Below, piece by piece: positions 43,336 to 53,889 of a stretch of 64,000 nucleotides of DNA. A program made the position numbers and the translations under genes. The DNA lies in NCBI RefSeq assembly GCF_047495875.1, contig NC_092460.1, forward strand, positions 1,984,001 to 2,048,000, in the 5' to 3' direction. The stretch comes from Pithys albifrons albifrons (Eukaryota; Chordata; Aves; Passeriformes; Thamnophilidae). Every line of letters begins with the position of its first letter. The first letter of the stretch is position 1. Under the pieces are notes generated by a model. The model worked only from the letters and a program-made list of their open reading frames with translations, was not told the origin of the DNA and searched no databases.

Positions 43336-43869
43336 TTTCTTCTCTTATTTCTACTTTAAATACCTGTGCACAGAAATACATTTCTTGTAGAGAAATCTCA
43401 GGTCCAGAATTAGAGGCATCCAGTCTTGATCCCTAAAGTGCTGGTGCAGTCCCTGCTCCTCAGCTTGGTGTTCCCTGTGCTGACTGGGGCATTCTGGATG
43501 TTCTTTTTGGACTTTTCAGCCATTTATTCCCCTGCACTTTGCAGTGGGAGATTGGAGAATCCTCCAGGGCTGCTGTGCCCTGGAAGTAATCAAGGCAACG
43601 TTCTCTAATTAAGGCAGCTCTCAGTCTTGTGCTGAACTACTCTGGACACTTCACTTTCTCTCTGGAGCCTTGGTTGGTGTTTCCAGTTGGTCTTCAGGTT
43701 TTCCTCAAGCAGTGAGGAAGGGGAATGGGAGCTCTGCCCTGGTGGGGTTCTGGGGGCCCTGGTGGGGTCCTGGGTGCTGTGTAGGGTCCCCACTCTGCCC
43801 CAGAGTGTGTCTGTGGCTGCCCTGGGAGATGGTTTGGAGCTGGGGAAGCCTTGGTGGGGTTTTCTGTAT
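43336..43869. other. Unique non-coding stretch
   Basis: No feature recognised. Confidence 0.4.
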
Positions 43870-43990
43870 CAAAGAATCCCAGAAGGGTGTGGAATGGAAG
43901 GACCTGAAAGCTCCTCTAACTCCGGGGAAGGGACACCTTCCACTAGCCCAGGTTGCTCCAAGGCACTTGGGCACTTCCACATGTCCATGT
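43870..43990 (-). mobile_element. CR1 LINE 3'-end fragment, diverged
   Basis: Antisense CR1 features: CAAAGAATCCCAGAAGGGTG, AATGGAAGGACCTGAAAGC, GGGACACCTTCCACTAGCCC and AGGTTGCTCCAAGGC. More diverged than neighbouring copies, so older. Confidence 0.78.
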
Positions 43991-46309
43991 TGATACCTGG
44001 AGATGCATCCACAAATTATCTGGGCACCTACACCTGCCTGAGAGCATCCAGATGGATGGGCACCTGCCCCAAATGCCAACCCAGGGAAGTGTCTGCAATT
44101 CAGCCCTTTCCAGCAGGAACCTGCCAGCTTTGTAGAGGCCAAGAATTCCCCCCAGTCCCAGCTGTCAGAGTGGAATTTGGCTCCTGAGGTTCCTTCGATC
44201 CCTGCCATGGCTCAGGTAGAGAGGAGGCTGCACAGGGGCCACTGCTCCTCATTTGTCACCTCCCCAGGGCTGAGGGCTCTGGAAGGACAGGAGGGAGGGA
44301 GGAATTGTGAGCTGTCTGAGCTCTGACCTGGCACTCCTTTCCCACCTGATGTTCAGGGACATTTTGGACAGGATGCCAGGGGACCCTCAGGAACCCCCCA
44401 AGGTGTCCCAGCCCGGGATTTGGCTGAGCCTGGCAAGTGTTTTACACCTTTTAACCAAGGACAGTGTGTGCAGGATTTGAAGAGGAGGGGAAGGAGTAGA
44501 ATTCTCTGCACACCTTCCTAGTTCTGGTGTGGCCAATTAATTCAAGCCCAGTCAATTGAGTTGCTGAAGCTGCCTCTGCCCTCAGTGAGGGGTGGCAGCA
44601 GCACCACCCTCATCTCACGCCCCCAAAGTCAATACAAGGGCTCCTATTGATTTCCAGAAGGCTGGAATCTTATTTAATGGCAACCTCCCTGAAGACACCT
44701 CACCCAGGGCCTGACTGATGCTGTTCTGAGGGAGCTGCTCCCTGCTGTGCATCACAAGTGCCTCTGGGCTGTGATTAACCCGAGGCCAGGAGAGCTCTCC
44801 TTGCAGGGGTCACCCCTGTGTGTGGCAGGGCAGGCTCTGCACCTCCAGGGGTGGCAAAGCCCTCTGGCCACTTATCACCCACCCCGCACTGATGAATGAT
44901 GTGGCTGCAGAGCTCAGATGCCGTTGGGGGCTGCACTGCCAAGGTTTCCAGCTGTGACTTTGCCCCCCTGTGCTGTGCTGAGGGTTGGGTTGGGTTGTGT
45001 CCTGGTCTGCTGCCTCTGTGCAGGGTCTGCTCCGAGCACTGAGCTCAGAACCTCGTTCCTGTTTGGATTTGGATTGGAAGGATCCGATGCCAGGTGTGCC
45101 AGTGCAGTTTGCAGGGCAGAGCTGGAGGTGCCTCCAGAAGGGCCCCTGTCTGCAGGGCCAGAGCCCCTGGGGCTGCCTTAACTATGACAATTATCTGTAT
45201 TGGATGATCACAGAGAGTGCTCTTCAAATCTCAATAATTCCTTCTGTTCAGCTTGCCCAGGATTTAAAAAGTGGTCAGATATTTCAGTGCCCACAGCTGG
45301 CTTTGCCAGGCTCCTCCTCAGCTGTGAGCAGCTCTGAGGGGAGTGTTTATGGACACAGCAAAAATAAACTCCCCAAGGCATCCATCAGCTTTATTGCCCC
45401 TTTCCAAAGTGAAAGGGGCTATTTTGCTGCTGGAAGAGTTTGGGAAGGGCTGATGGCAACTGGGAAGATGGAGATAATTGAGGGGGTTTAGAGCTTTTCC
45501 ACACATGGCATCAGGTTTGATAGGAAAATGGGAGGTAATTCATCTCCTCTGACAACGCTCTGCAAGGGCTCCAAACCTCAGAACTGCAGCAACAACCTGA
45601 TCCTTTGGGTTGCTTTGGGCTAAAACCCCCAATCCTGCCCAAAAAAGCTGAATTTTAGCACCCCTGAGCTCAGTGTGCCTCTAAACTGCTGCAGAGGGAA
45701 GGGGCTCTGCCATCCCTGGGGGCTTTGGGAGGTTCTGGGTTGGCCTCCAGAAGTTTCCAGAGTCTGTGTGTAACTGAATTTTAATTTAACTACTTGATTT
45801 ATTAGAATCAGCTCCTTCAAAGGGCTGAGCTTATCCAAGTGCAGTTGGGTTGGAGTGGAGGAGGAGCAGAGGCCCCAAAATCCCCCCCTGTCCCACGCAG
45901 GGCCTTGGCCACGGTACAAACCCTCATTCCCAGGCAGGAGGGAGTAGCTTAAAAAGCCCCAAAAATTGAAATGTAACTTTAAAATAATCATTATATTGGA
46001 GGGCTGTGCTGCCATCCATTGTGCTTTGCCTGATGGGGTAATTACCACCATTACAGAACACTTTAATTACAACACTGACTCAAACTTGTGCAGCTCCTGA
46101 AAGCACCTGACTCCAGAAACTGTGTTAGATATGCAAGATACACTTTTTCTACTCCTATTTTCTTTTTCTTTATGGTTTGCTGTTAACAGAGACCAATTGC
46201 TGCTGTCACATCTCCTGCTTGTTTACAAGTTTCAAGGTTTCTCCAGCGCTGTGTGGAAAACAGGAATATTTTCTGTGTAGGCTGATTGGATTATCAATGG
46301 ACTCTCCTT
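43991..46309. other. Unique non-coding stretch
   Basis: 2.3 kb without a recognisable gene, RNA or transposon. Minor (TTGGG) repetition occurs near 44,983-44,996. Confidence 0.45.
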
Positions 46310-46635
46310 GTTGGGGGGCCTCCTTTGTTTGGGGGGGGGGGCTCCTTTGTTTGGGGGGGGGGCTCCTTTGTTTGGGGGGGGGGCTCCTTTGTTTGGGGGG
46401 GGGCTCCTTTGTTTGGGGGGGGGCTCCTTTGTTGGGGGGGGGCTCCTTTGTTGGGGGGGGGCTCCTTTTTTTCGGGGGGGGTTCCTTTTTTTCGGGGGGG
46501 GCTCCTTTTTTTCAGGGCTCCTTGTTTGGGGGGGGGGGGCTCCTTGTGGGGGGGGGGGCTCCTTGTTGGGGGGGGGGGGCTCCTTGTTTTTGGGGACGCT
46601 CCTTGTTTGGGGGCTCCTTGTTTGGGGGCTCCTTT
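46310..46635. repeat. G-run minisatellite
   Basis: About sixteen units of CTCCTT(T)GTTTGGGGGGGG, period about 19-22 bp, with each unit holding a run of 7-12 G. The last units have shortened G runs (TTGGGGGCTCC). Successive long G tracts with short loops on one strand are expected to form G-quadruplexes. Run lengths in such tracts are error-prone in sequencing, so exact lengths should not be trusted. Frames through it are glycine-rich artefacts. Confidence 0.95.
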
Positions 46636-47519
46636 TTCTGGTCAGCCAAACTGATGCTGCAGATGGGAGTCATTGAGCAGATTGATGGAGGTTTTCTCAG
46701 GGTGAGATCAGAACTGATGCTGTTCTGCAAAGGCATCTTGGAGAGCAGGACCAGGAGCAGCCTCTGAGGGCTGGGGAGTGCCTGGACCAGCAGAGCTGGG
46801 GTTGAATCCATCCCCCCCGTGCCCTGGGAACAGCAGGGTGGAGGATACAGCAGAGTGAATTAATTGTGCATGCCCAGAGAGTCCTGGCTGGGAGGGTGTG
46901 CAGAGCTTTGGGCTCTCTGGGCTCACCCTCTCAGGTTTTCTTTTCTTGGGAAATGAAGGGAAGTTTGCCCTGTTTGGTGACTGTCCTCTCGCTCTCAGCC
47001 TGGCTGGGGATGGGTTTGGCTGGGAGGACTTGCTTTGGCTCCCCTCCCTTGCACCCTCAGTGCTGCCTGTGCCCACCCAGCACCCCCTAAATGACATTTA
47101 CAGCAGAGCCCAGGGCAGCAAAATGCCAGGTGGGCACAGAGAGGAGCCCCAGTCGGGGGCTGGAGCACCAGGTGTGACCCAAGGCCAGGGGTGTCCATGG
47201 GGCTGCAGGGGCAGCAGAGCCAGGCCCAGCTGAGCTCTGCAGTCCAGGGTTTGTCCTGAACATTCATAAATTGGTATTCAGGAGCCCAGGCCTGTTCTAA
47301 GAGCACTGGCACATACCCACAGGTGGTCCCCTTTGATGTTTCTTTAGTCTTCAAGATCAAAATGAATCTTGTGGCAAAAATACAAAACATTCTTTGCAAA
47401 AAGTCCTTGGCCACTTGTGAGGGTGTTCCAGTCTGGGTGGTGGGTGCTGAGCCAGGCTGGCTGAGCCCCTCTCCCTGCTCAAGGTGCCCAGGGAGGAGGG
47501 CACGAAGACCACAGAGATC
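46636..47519. other. Unique non-coding stretch
   Basis: No feature recognised. Confidence 0.4.
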
Positions 47520-47735
47520 ATCAACTATGCCAGGGAACAAGGGTGGGACAAGAGGGAACGGCCTCAGGGGTGGTCCAGGTGGGACATCAGAACGAATTTC
47601 TCCATGGAAAGGGTGGTCAGGCATTGGCAGGGGCTGCCCAGGGAGGTTTGGAGGGCCCAGCCCTGGAGGTGCCCAAGGCAGGACTGGCTGTGGCACTGAG
47701 TGCTCTGGGCTGGGGGACAAGGTGGGCACAGGGTG
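47520..47735 (+). mobile_element. CR1 LINE 3'-end fragment
   Basis: Sense CR1 body: GGAAAGGGTGGTCAGGCATT, 'GGCAGGGGCTGCCCAGGGAG', CCCAGCCCTGGAGGTGCCC and AGGACTGGCTGTGGCACTGA. The expected terminal octamers are missing; the element runs into a 51-bp tandem repeat. Confidence 0.82.
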
Positions 47736-47866
47736 GGCTCCAGGGGCTGGGAGGGCTTTGCCAAGGTGGGCATTGGGCACAGGGTGGGCTCCAGGGGCTG
47801 GGAGGGCTTTGCCAAGGTGGGCATGGGGCACAGGGTGGGCTCCAGGGGCTGGGAGGGTTTTTCCAG
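47722..47866. repeat. Three-copy 51-bp repeat at CR1 edge
   Basis: Copies begin at 47,722 (short), 47,766 and 47,817. Each contains 'CAGGGTGGGCTCCAGGGGCT' and GGGAGGGCTTTGCCAAGGTG. The array takes the place of the CR1 3' terminus. Confidence 0.9.
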
Positions 47867-49284
47867 CCTCAGGCATTCTTGTTCCACCCCCTGCCCGGGG
47901 CAGGGCAGGAGTTCAGTCTGTGTTGGGCAGTAACTCCCTAAACCAGGGACACCTCTGGCCACGGTGTGTTATTATTTATTTATGACTTGCTACAGGAACA
48001 GTTTTGGAGAGCAGCTGGTCCAGGTCTGCAGTTTAATTTTCAGCTGCATGGGGTTGGTGTGTGATGAGGATCTCACCTGATGGGCTGGAAAAGCTGCCTC
48101 TGAGAGTCTGTTCTTTGTTCCCTCTCTGGAAAGTTCAAATTGTACTTGGGAAAATGAAGAACAAAAGTCTGCACAATGACTCCATTAACTCCCTGGCAAT
48201 TCACACTCCAGCTCTTTTTGGGATCACTACGGAAAATTAGCTCCTTAAACCCAGAAAGTTCTTTCCTAAGAAATGAAGGGAAAGGTTGGCAGAAAGGAAT
48301 TGTTAAAAATCCATCCTGTTATTAAATCCCTCCTGTTAAATCCATCACGGCACCATGAAATAAAGATTCAGAGTTGTGCAGTTTGTTATGGGGATGTGAT
48401 TCCACATCTCCTGACTTTCCTAAGGAAGGGGTTGTGTCCAAACTCCATAGATTTTTAAGGGGATGGATAGTGGGCCTTTTTTCCCGTGGCAATGAGGAGT
48501 TGAATTGAAAGCTGCCCAATTCCATCAGGTGTGATGGGAAAGCTGCAAATAATTATTTTGATGTGGGTTTCACATTTCAGCTCCAAGGAAAATGTCTGGG
48601 GTGTTTTGAGGGAAAACTTCAGTGCAATCTGCTTCTGGTTCCTTCTTTCTATCCTTGCAGTTCCTTTGGCTGGAGGTTTCCAAGCTGTGTGAGGAGTTTC
48701 CCAATCCCCATGGCCTGGCTGCCTGTGGCAATCCCACAATTAAAATTAAGGAGGATATTTCTGGGGCACAGGAAAAAAAATTAGCTTTATCTTTTAGAGT
48801 CTCTCTTATTCTAATCTTTCCCCACTGTGCAAATCTCACTTAAAGTTCCCTGGGAACATCTTTGCCTCAAACACAAGTCCTTGCTGTAGCTTTTACTGGT
48901 GGCATTAAAAACATGTGCAGGAACAATAACACTTCGTGGCTCTGTTTGGCTGCTCAGCACAAAAATCTGCCTTTAGATGCTGATGGTTTGCACAGAAATT
49001 GTACCACCTGCTGCTGGAAAACGTGGAGAGCCCCTGGATATTGTGGGAACTGCTCTGGCAGCTGCTGGAGGGGAGGGCTGGGAGCAGCTGCCGGAGCTCA
49101 GGAGGGAGAGGATCTCCAGCAGGCAGGACTTGAGTTTGGCTCCTTGTTGGAAACAGGTCCAGAATTATGTTAAACACGCAGCAAAGGGGTTGAAGTGCTT
49201 GTTTTCTGTGCCCTGGAGCCGCCTGAGCTCTTAGAGTGGTCTTGCTTTTCTTCAACTAAATCCTCCCTCCGAGGTCTGTGCCCC
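47867..49284. other. Unique non-coding stretch
   Basis: No gene recognised. Confidence 0.45.
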
Positions 49285-49620
49285 TTCTCGGCGCCCACCC
49301 AGCCCGTGCGCCTTCTCGGCGCCCACCCAGCCCGTGCGCCTTCTCGGCGCCCACCCAGCCCGTGCGCCTTCTCGGCGCCCACCCAGCCCGTGCGCCTTCG
49401 CGGCGCCCACCCAGCCCGTGCGCCTTCGCGGCGCCCACCCAGCCTGTGCCCCTTATCGGCGCCCACCCAGCCCGTGCCCCTTCGCGGCGCCCACCCCGCC
49501 CGTGCCCCTTCGCGGCGCCCACCCCGCCCGTGCCCCTTCGCGGCGCCCACCCAGCCCGTGCGCCTTCGCGGCGCCCACCCAGCCCGTGCCCCTTCGCGGT
49601 GCCCACCCAGCCTGTGCCTG
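49285..49620. repeat. CpG-rich minisatellite, 28-bp unit
   Basis: About twelve copies of 'GGCGCCCACCCAGCCCGTGC' plus GCCTTCTC, with CCCCTTCG and GCCTTCGC variants. Each unit holds GGCGCC (a palindrome) and up to four CpGs, so the array is a CpG-dense block and a likely methylation target. Variants are grouped: TTCTC units left, TTCGC units right. Confidence 0.95.
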
Positions 49621-49769
49621 GAATTCCAAAGAGGAATTCCCGGGATGAGACCCCCTGGCAGCTCCCCCATTGCTCTTTGACACCCGATTCTCCTCCGCCC
49701 CAGCCCTGACCCGCAGCACCCAAAGGTGCCCAGCGCTTGGCAGGTCTCGGAGCCCTTTAATGCCCTTTC
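49621..49769. other. Short unique spacer
   Basis: No feature recognised. Confidence 0.35.
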
Positions 49770-49990
49770 CCGGCGAGTCCCCGCTAATTAACACGTAAAC
49801 TGCTCCCGCCCTTAATGAGATAAATCGGTGTTTTCCCGATTCTCACGCTCAGTTGATGGTAATTTTAAGCCCTGCAGAAAGTGGCGCTTTGCAGGAACAA
49901 ATGGGGATAATTAGCGGCAGATAGTTATTATGCAAATGGAGCCATCTGCACCTCCGAGTGGCGCGCGGGTTGCGCGGAGTGCCCGAATTT
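49770..49990. promoter_or_regulatory. Candidate conserved enhancer block
   Basis: Unique sequence with many developmental-factor-like sites: TAATTA at 49,785-49,790, GATAAATCGGTG, TCAGTTGATGGTAATT, GGGATAATTAGCGG and an octamer ATGCAAAT at 49,930-49,937, followed by AGCCATCTGCACC. CpGs are retained (GTGGCGCGCGGGTTGCGCGG). The mix of AT-rich homeodomain and octamer cores with preserved CpG strongly resembles ancient vertebrate enhancers. Function is inferred. Confidence 0.42.
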
Positions 49991-50680
49991 CGGGTGCCGA
50001 TGGAGGAGCCGCTCCGGTGGGACCAGGTGGAAATGAGCCCCCTCTGCCTTGGGGGCTGCTGGGACAGCCCTGGGGGGAAAACCTTTTGTCCAAAATGCCA
50101 CTTCAGTGACTCGCCAAGGTTTGGGCAAGTGTTGATCTTGTGAGGTTTGTTTAATAAAATCCTGGCTATCAGGATAATGTTTAATATTATTGCTTTTACT
50201 GCCATATCTTGTCATTTAGGTTCCTTTTAAGGTGTGTTTTAAACCAGACACATAAATGCTATCAACAGGCTGAATGGAGAGGAATATTTTGACTTATGAA
50301 GCTGTGCCATTCAAGCACCAAATTAATTTATTTTCCCTTATTATTTGGCAGATTTCACCACAGGACACCTCGTGTTTCTGCTCTGCTTTGAAACCAAAGA
50401 TTCTGAGAACTGAAAATGCAGCTCCTGCAGCCCCTGGTGGGACCCCCAGGAGGAGACCCCTGTGCCACTGTCCTTCCTGTGAGTATTTCCCAGACTCGTT
50501 GCTTGGGTGGCAGTCAGAGTTTTGCTCATCTCAGCTGTCTCAGCTTCATCCTTGCTCTGAGTAACCAAGAGCTGACTATTAATTAACACCGAACACAGTA
50601 ATTGAGGGCAAACTGCTTCACATGGAGGGTTCCTGTGAGGGGCCTCAGCTCTGCTGCTGCTGCCTCAGTTTGTGACTTAC
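49991..50680. other. Unique non-coding stretch
   Basis: No gene recognised. AT-rich at 50,140-50,220. Confidence 0.4.
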
Positions 50681-50995
50681 AGAATCCCAGCCTGGCTGGG
50701 CTTGGGAGGGACCTCTGGAGAACACCCAACCCAACCCCTGCTCAGGCAGGACACGGGAAAACATCCAGCTGGATTGAATATTCCCAGGGAAGGAGAGTCC
50801 ACAGCCTCTCTGGGCACCTGTCCCAGGGCTCTGCCATCCACAGGGTAAAGCTTTTCCCCCACGTGTTCAGCTGGATCTTCCCCAGTTTGTGTTCCAAGGC
50901 TCTGCCATCCACAAAGTAAAGCATTTCCCCCACATGTTCACCTGGATCTTCCCAAGCTTCAGTTTGTTGCCCCTTCTCCTGTCCCTGGGCACCAC
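50681..50995 (-). mobile_element. CR1 LINE 3' end (antisense) with internal duplication
   Basis: Antisense CR1 of a different subfamily: AGAATCCCAGCCTGGCTGGG, 'GGAGGGACCTCTGGAGAACA', AGCCTCTCTGGGCACCTGTC and CAGTTTGTTGCCCCTTCTCC. An internal segment of about 70 bp is duplicated: GCTCTGCCATCCACAGGGTA near 50,830 and GCTCTGCCATCCACAAAGTA near 50,900, each followed by a TTCCCCCAC.TGTTCA.CTGGATCTTCCC run. It abuts a sense CR1 head-on at about 50,996. Confidence 0.85.
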
Positions 50996-51542
50996 TAAGT
51001 TGTTCAGCCTGGAGAAGAGGAGGCTCAGAGGTGACCTCAGCACTGTCTGGAACTGCCTGAAGGGAAGTTCTGGCCAGGTGGGGGTTGGTCTCTTCTCCCA
51101 GGCACTCAGCAATAGGACAAGGGGGCACGATGGGCTCAAGCTCTGCCAGGGGAAATTGAAGTTGGAGTGCAGGAAAAAATCCTTTACAGAGAGAGTGCTC
51201 AGGGATTGGAATGGGCTGCCCAGAGAGGGGGTGGATTCCCCATCCCTGGAGGTTTTTCAGCTGAGCTTGGCCGTGGCACTGAGTGCCATGATCTGGTAAA
51301 GGGACTGGAGTTGGACCAAGGGCTGGACTTGATGATCTCAGAGGGCTTTTCCATCCCAATCCATTCTGTGGATGTGGCACTGAGTGAGAATCCACCACAT
51401 CTTGATCCAACCCCACTGTGATCACCAGCCCAGGGCACTCTGTGCCCTCTGTGCCCTGGGCTGGTGATCACAGTGGGGTTGGATCAAGGGTTGGACTTGC
51501 TGATCTCAGAGGTCTTTTCCAACCCAATCCATTCTGTGATTT
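50996..51542 (+). mobile_element. CR1 LINE 3' end with duplicated tail and hairpin (copy C)
   Basis: Sense CR1: 'CTGGAGAAGAGGAGGCTCAG', GGGGTTGGTCTCTTCTCCC, CTCAGGGATTGGAATGGGC, 'CTTTTCCATCCCAATCCATT' (first tail, ending about 51,371). Then ATGTGGCACTGAGTGAG, the hairpin, and a second tail 'TCTTTTCCAACCCAATCCAT' ending TCTGTGATTT. It is the longest of the three hairpin-type copies and fixes the orientation of the family. Confidence 0.9.
51401..51488. repeat. 38-bp perfect inverted repeat in CR1 copy C
   Basis: Arms at 51,401-51,438 and 51,451-51,488 pair at all 38 positions (start CTTGATCCAACCCC, end CAGCCCAGGGCAC). The 12-base loop TCTGTGCCCTCT contains an extra TGTGCCCT, a partial repeat of the arm start. 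Confidence 0.96.
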
Positions 51543-52229
51543 AAGGGTTTGTCCTGGTCCTCTTGGCTCTGGCCCTGAAGTTGTTTGTGTGTTGGTAAGA
51601 CGCTTTCTCAGTCACTTCTTCAGGGAACCACGTGGGAATTGGTGCTTTGGGTTTTAATTCCCACAGTTTTGTTTCTGGCTCTCAGAAACCCCCTCAGAGT
51701 GCACCAGTCAGTGCAGGGCAGGCCCTGTGAGCTCAGCTCATCCCTGCCCAGGACCCACTCAGGGTCACCCCTGGCACACCTCGGGGCATCTGGAGCTCCT
51801 GGATCGTTCCCACCTCCACCCAGGGCAGAACCAGCAGCTCCTCCACCCCTGCCCTGTGCCCACTGGGGTCCTCACCAGCACCAGCTTCATCAACACGGAA
51901 TGAAAAATGCCTTTTCTCAAGGCAGAAGGGAAATGAGATGGATGTAGGATACAAATGAGGGCAGGACATCACAGGCTCTTGTTTCTCTGAGGAGGACAGA
52001 GCCAGTTATATTTACATTATGTGCCCTGACTGTCAATATTTTGAAGCTTCTTCTACTGAAATCTCCACCTGAAATTTGTCGAACTGGATTATCAGACAAT
52101 CTTTTGATTATCATTTGGGGGAGAAAAAACCACATTTCCATAACAATAACACTCAATGACCGGAGATGGTGAAAATTCCAGGTCTAATTTTAGCCCTGGA
52201 AATAAAGATGCGACTTCTCAGGTGAAATA
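51543..52229. other. Unique non-coding stretch
   Basis: No gene recognised. AT-rich from 51,990 to 52,160. Confidence 0.4.
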
Positions 52230-52460
52230 TTTGAAACTTGTTTTAAGAAAAGATGTTGGTGGCGAACAGATGGCCGTGTCCCTGCATCCATATTCATGAG
52301 TGCATTGATTTCATTATGTCTTCCCCCAGGAAACTCAGCGCTTCAGCTTTTATAAGTCTGCCTGGCCATCGAATTGAGCAGTCAGGAGCCCTCTGTCACA
52401 GCTCCGTTGCTGTAGAAATTGGGCAAAGTATGTGAGAGGCTTTAGCACTTTTGTCTTGAC
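52230..52460. promoter_or_regulatory. Candidate conserved enhancer block
   Basis: Unique sequence with an E-box CAGATG (52,267-52,272), CCATATTCATGAGTGC, TTTATAAGTC, CGAATTGAGCAGTCAGG and retained CpGs. No repeats and no convincing exon. Enhancer-like texture, inferred. Confidence 0.33.
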
Positions 52461-52930
52461 TTTTATCCCCGCCCCACCTGTTGGTTTGGGGTGGAAAGCC
52501 GAGATTTTTATCAGGTGTGACATCTGTCGGGGTGGATAAAGCGCCGTGTCCGTTCGAACCCAACCGCTTTAATTTGGTGACATCCTGGCGCTGTTTAATA
52601 ACTTCGCCAGGGTTCAGACCTACGGGCAGGAGCTCCCGGAGCTGCCAAAACCTCTCCGGGGAAATCGCTCGTGGGATTCTCTACTGGATGCATCAATTGC
52701 GGGGGATAAATCTCGCAAAGCCGCGCTCGCTCGGCGCACAAAGGGGAATAAACCACAGACAGCCCCGCAAAGCCGCTCCCAAGGGGCTTTTCACACCCGC
52801 CAAAGCTGAACATGTTTGCAGCATCTTTTTTGTAACCAATTTAGGCTTCTCTGCGGCATTTTTGATTTTCGAAAGCTTTGTGCAAAGAGAACATGTTTTC
52901 CCCCTCTATTTTCTCTAATTCCGTGTGTGG
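52461..52930. promoter_or_regulatory. Candidate CpG-retaining conserved block
   Basis: About 470 bp of unique sequence with evenly spread CpGs in otherwise balanced composition (AAAGCGCCGTGTCCGTTCG, CTTCGCCAGGG, AATCGCTCGTGGG, CTCGCAAAGCCGCGCTCGC, TTTCGAAAGC). A 145-codon plus frame (52,481-52,918) crosses most of it but shows no domain and has no clear splice flanks. A conserved regulatory element, or the edge of an unmethylated domain, is more likely than an exon. Confidence 0.35.
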
Positions 52931-53092
52931 GGATGTGCAGTGCTGGCTCGGGACGCTGACACGTGGCTTTTACTGCCATCTCGGTGCGTCCCTGCCGTGT
53001 TTCCCACGGACCGCGGAGCATCCTGCCGCGGGGCTGAGCCCTCTTTGGTTTGTTTTGTTTCCCCGGCGCCCTATTTTTTTTCTTTCCCCGGA

Positions 53093-53878
53093 GCCCTCCT
53101 TTCCCCCAAGCCCATCCCCGAGTCCTCCATCCCCGCGTGTCCCGGGACAGGGACACAAGGTGGCAGGGAGTCTCTCCATCCCCGAGCCCATCCCCGCGTG
53201 TCCCGGGTGTGTCGGGGACAGGGACACACTTGGTAGCAGCGGGTCCCTCCTTCCCCGAGCCCATCCCCGGGTGTGTCGGGGACAGGGACACATTCGATGG
53301 CAGGGGGTCCCTCCTTCCCCGAGCCCATCCCTGGGTGTGTCGGGGACAGGGACAGGGACACACTCGGTGGCAGAGGGTCCCTCCATCCCTGCGTGTCCCG
53401 GGTGTGTCGGGGGACAGGGACACTCGGTGGCAGGGGGTCCCCCCCTTCCCCGAGCCCAACCCCGGGTGTGTCGGGGACAGGGACAGGGACACACTCGGTG
53501 GCAGCGGGTCCCTCCATCCCCGAGCCCATCCCTGTGTGTCCCGGTGTGTCGGGGGACAGGGACACTCGGTGGCAGCGGGTGAGCCCATCCCCGGGTGTGT
53601 CGGGGACAGGGACAGGGACACTCGGCGGCAGCGGGTGAGCCCACCCCCGGGTGTGTCGGGGACAGGGACACTCGGTGGCAGGGGGTCCCCCCCTTCCCCG
53701 AGCCCACCCCCGGGTGTGTCGGGGACAGGGACACTCGGTGGCAGGGGGTCCCCCCCTTCCCCGAGCCCACCCCCGGGTGTGTCGGGGACAGGGACACTCG
53801 GTGGCAGGGGGTCCCCCCTTCCCCGAGCCCACCCCCGGGTGTGTCGGGGACAGGGACAGGGACACTCTCGGTGGCACG
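53093..53878. repeat. CpG-rich minisatellite, about 60-bp unit
   Basis: About twelve to thirteen copies built from GGGTGTGTCGGGGACAGGGA, 'CACTCGGTGGCAGGGGGTCC' and CTTCCCCGAGCCCATCCCCG, with GACAGGGACAGGGACAC length variants. The three rightmost copies (53,640-53,830) are nearly identical. Each unit holds several CpGs. Frames up to 334 codons on either strand are artefacts. Confidence 0.95.
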
Positions 53879-53889
53879 GCCGGCCCGCG

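Noticed and set aside
46177..46767. 196-codon glycine-rich frame
   Set aside because: It is derived from the G-run array, and frame depends on unreliable run lengths.
52481..52918. Possible exon in the 145-codon frame
   Set aside because: No recognisable family, no convincing splice acceptor or donor at the ends, and the base pattern fits a regulatory block better.
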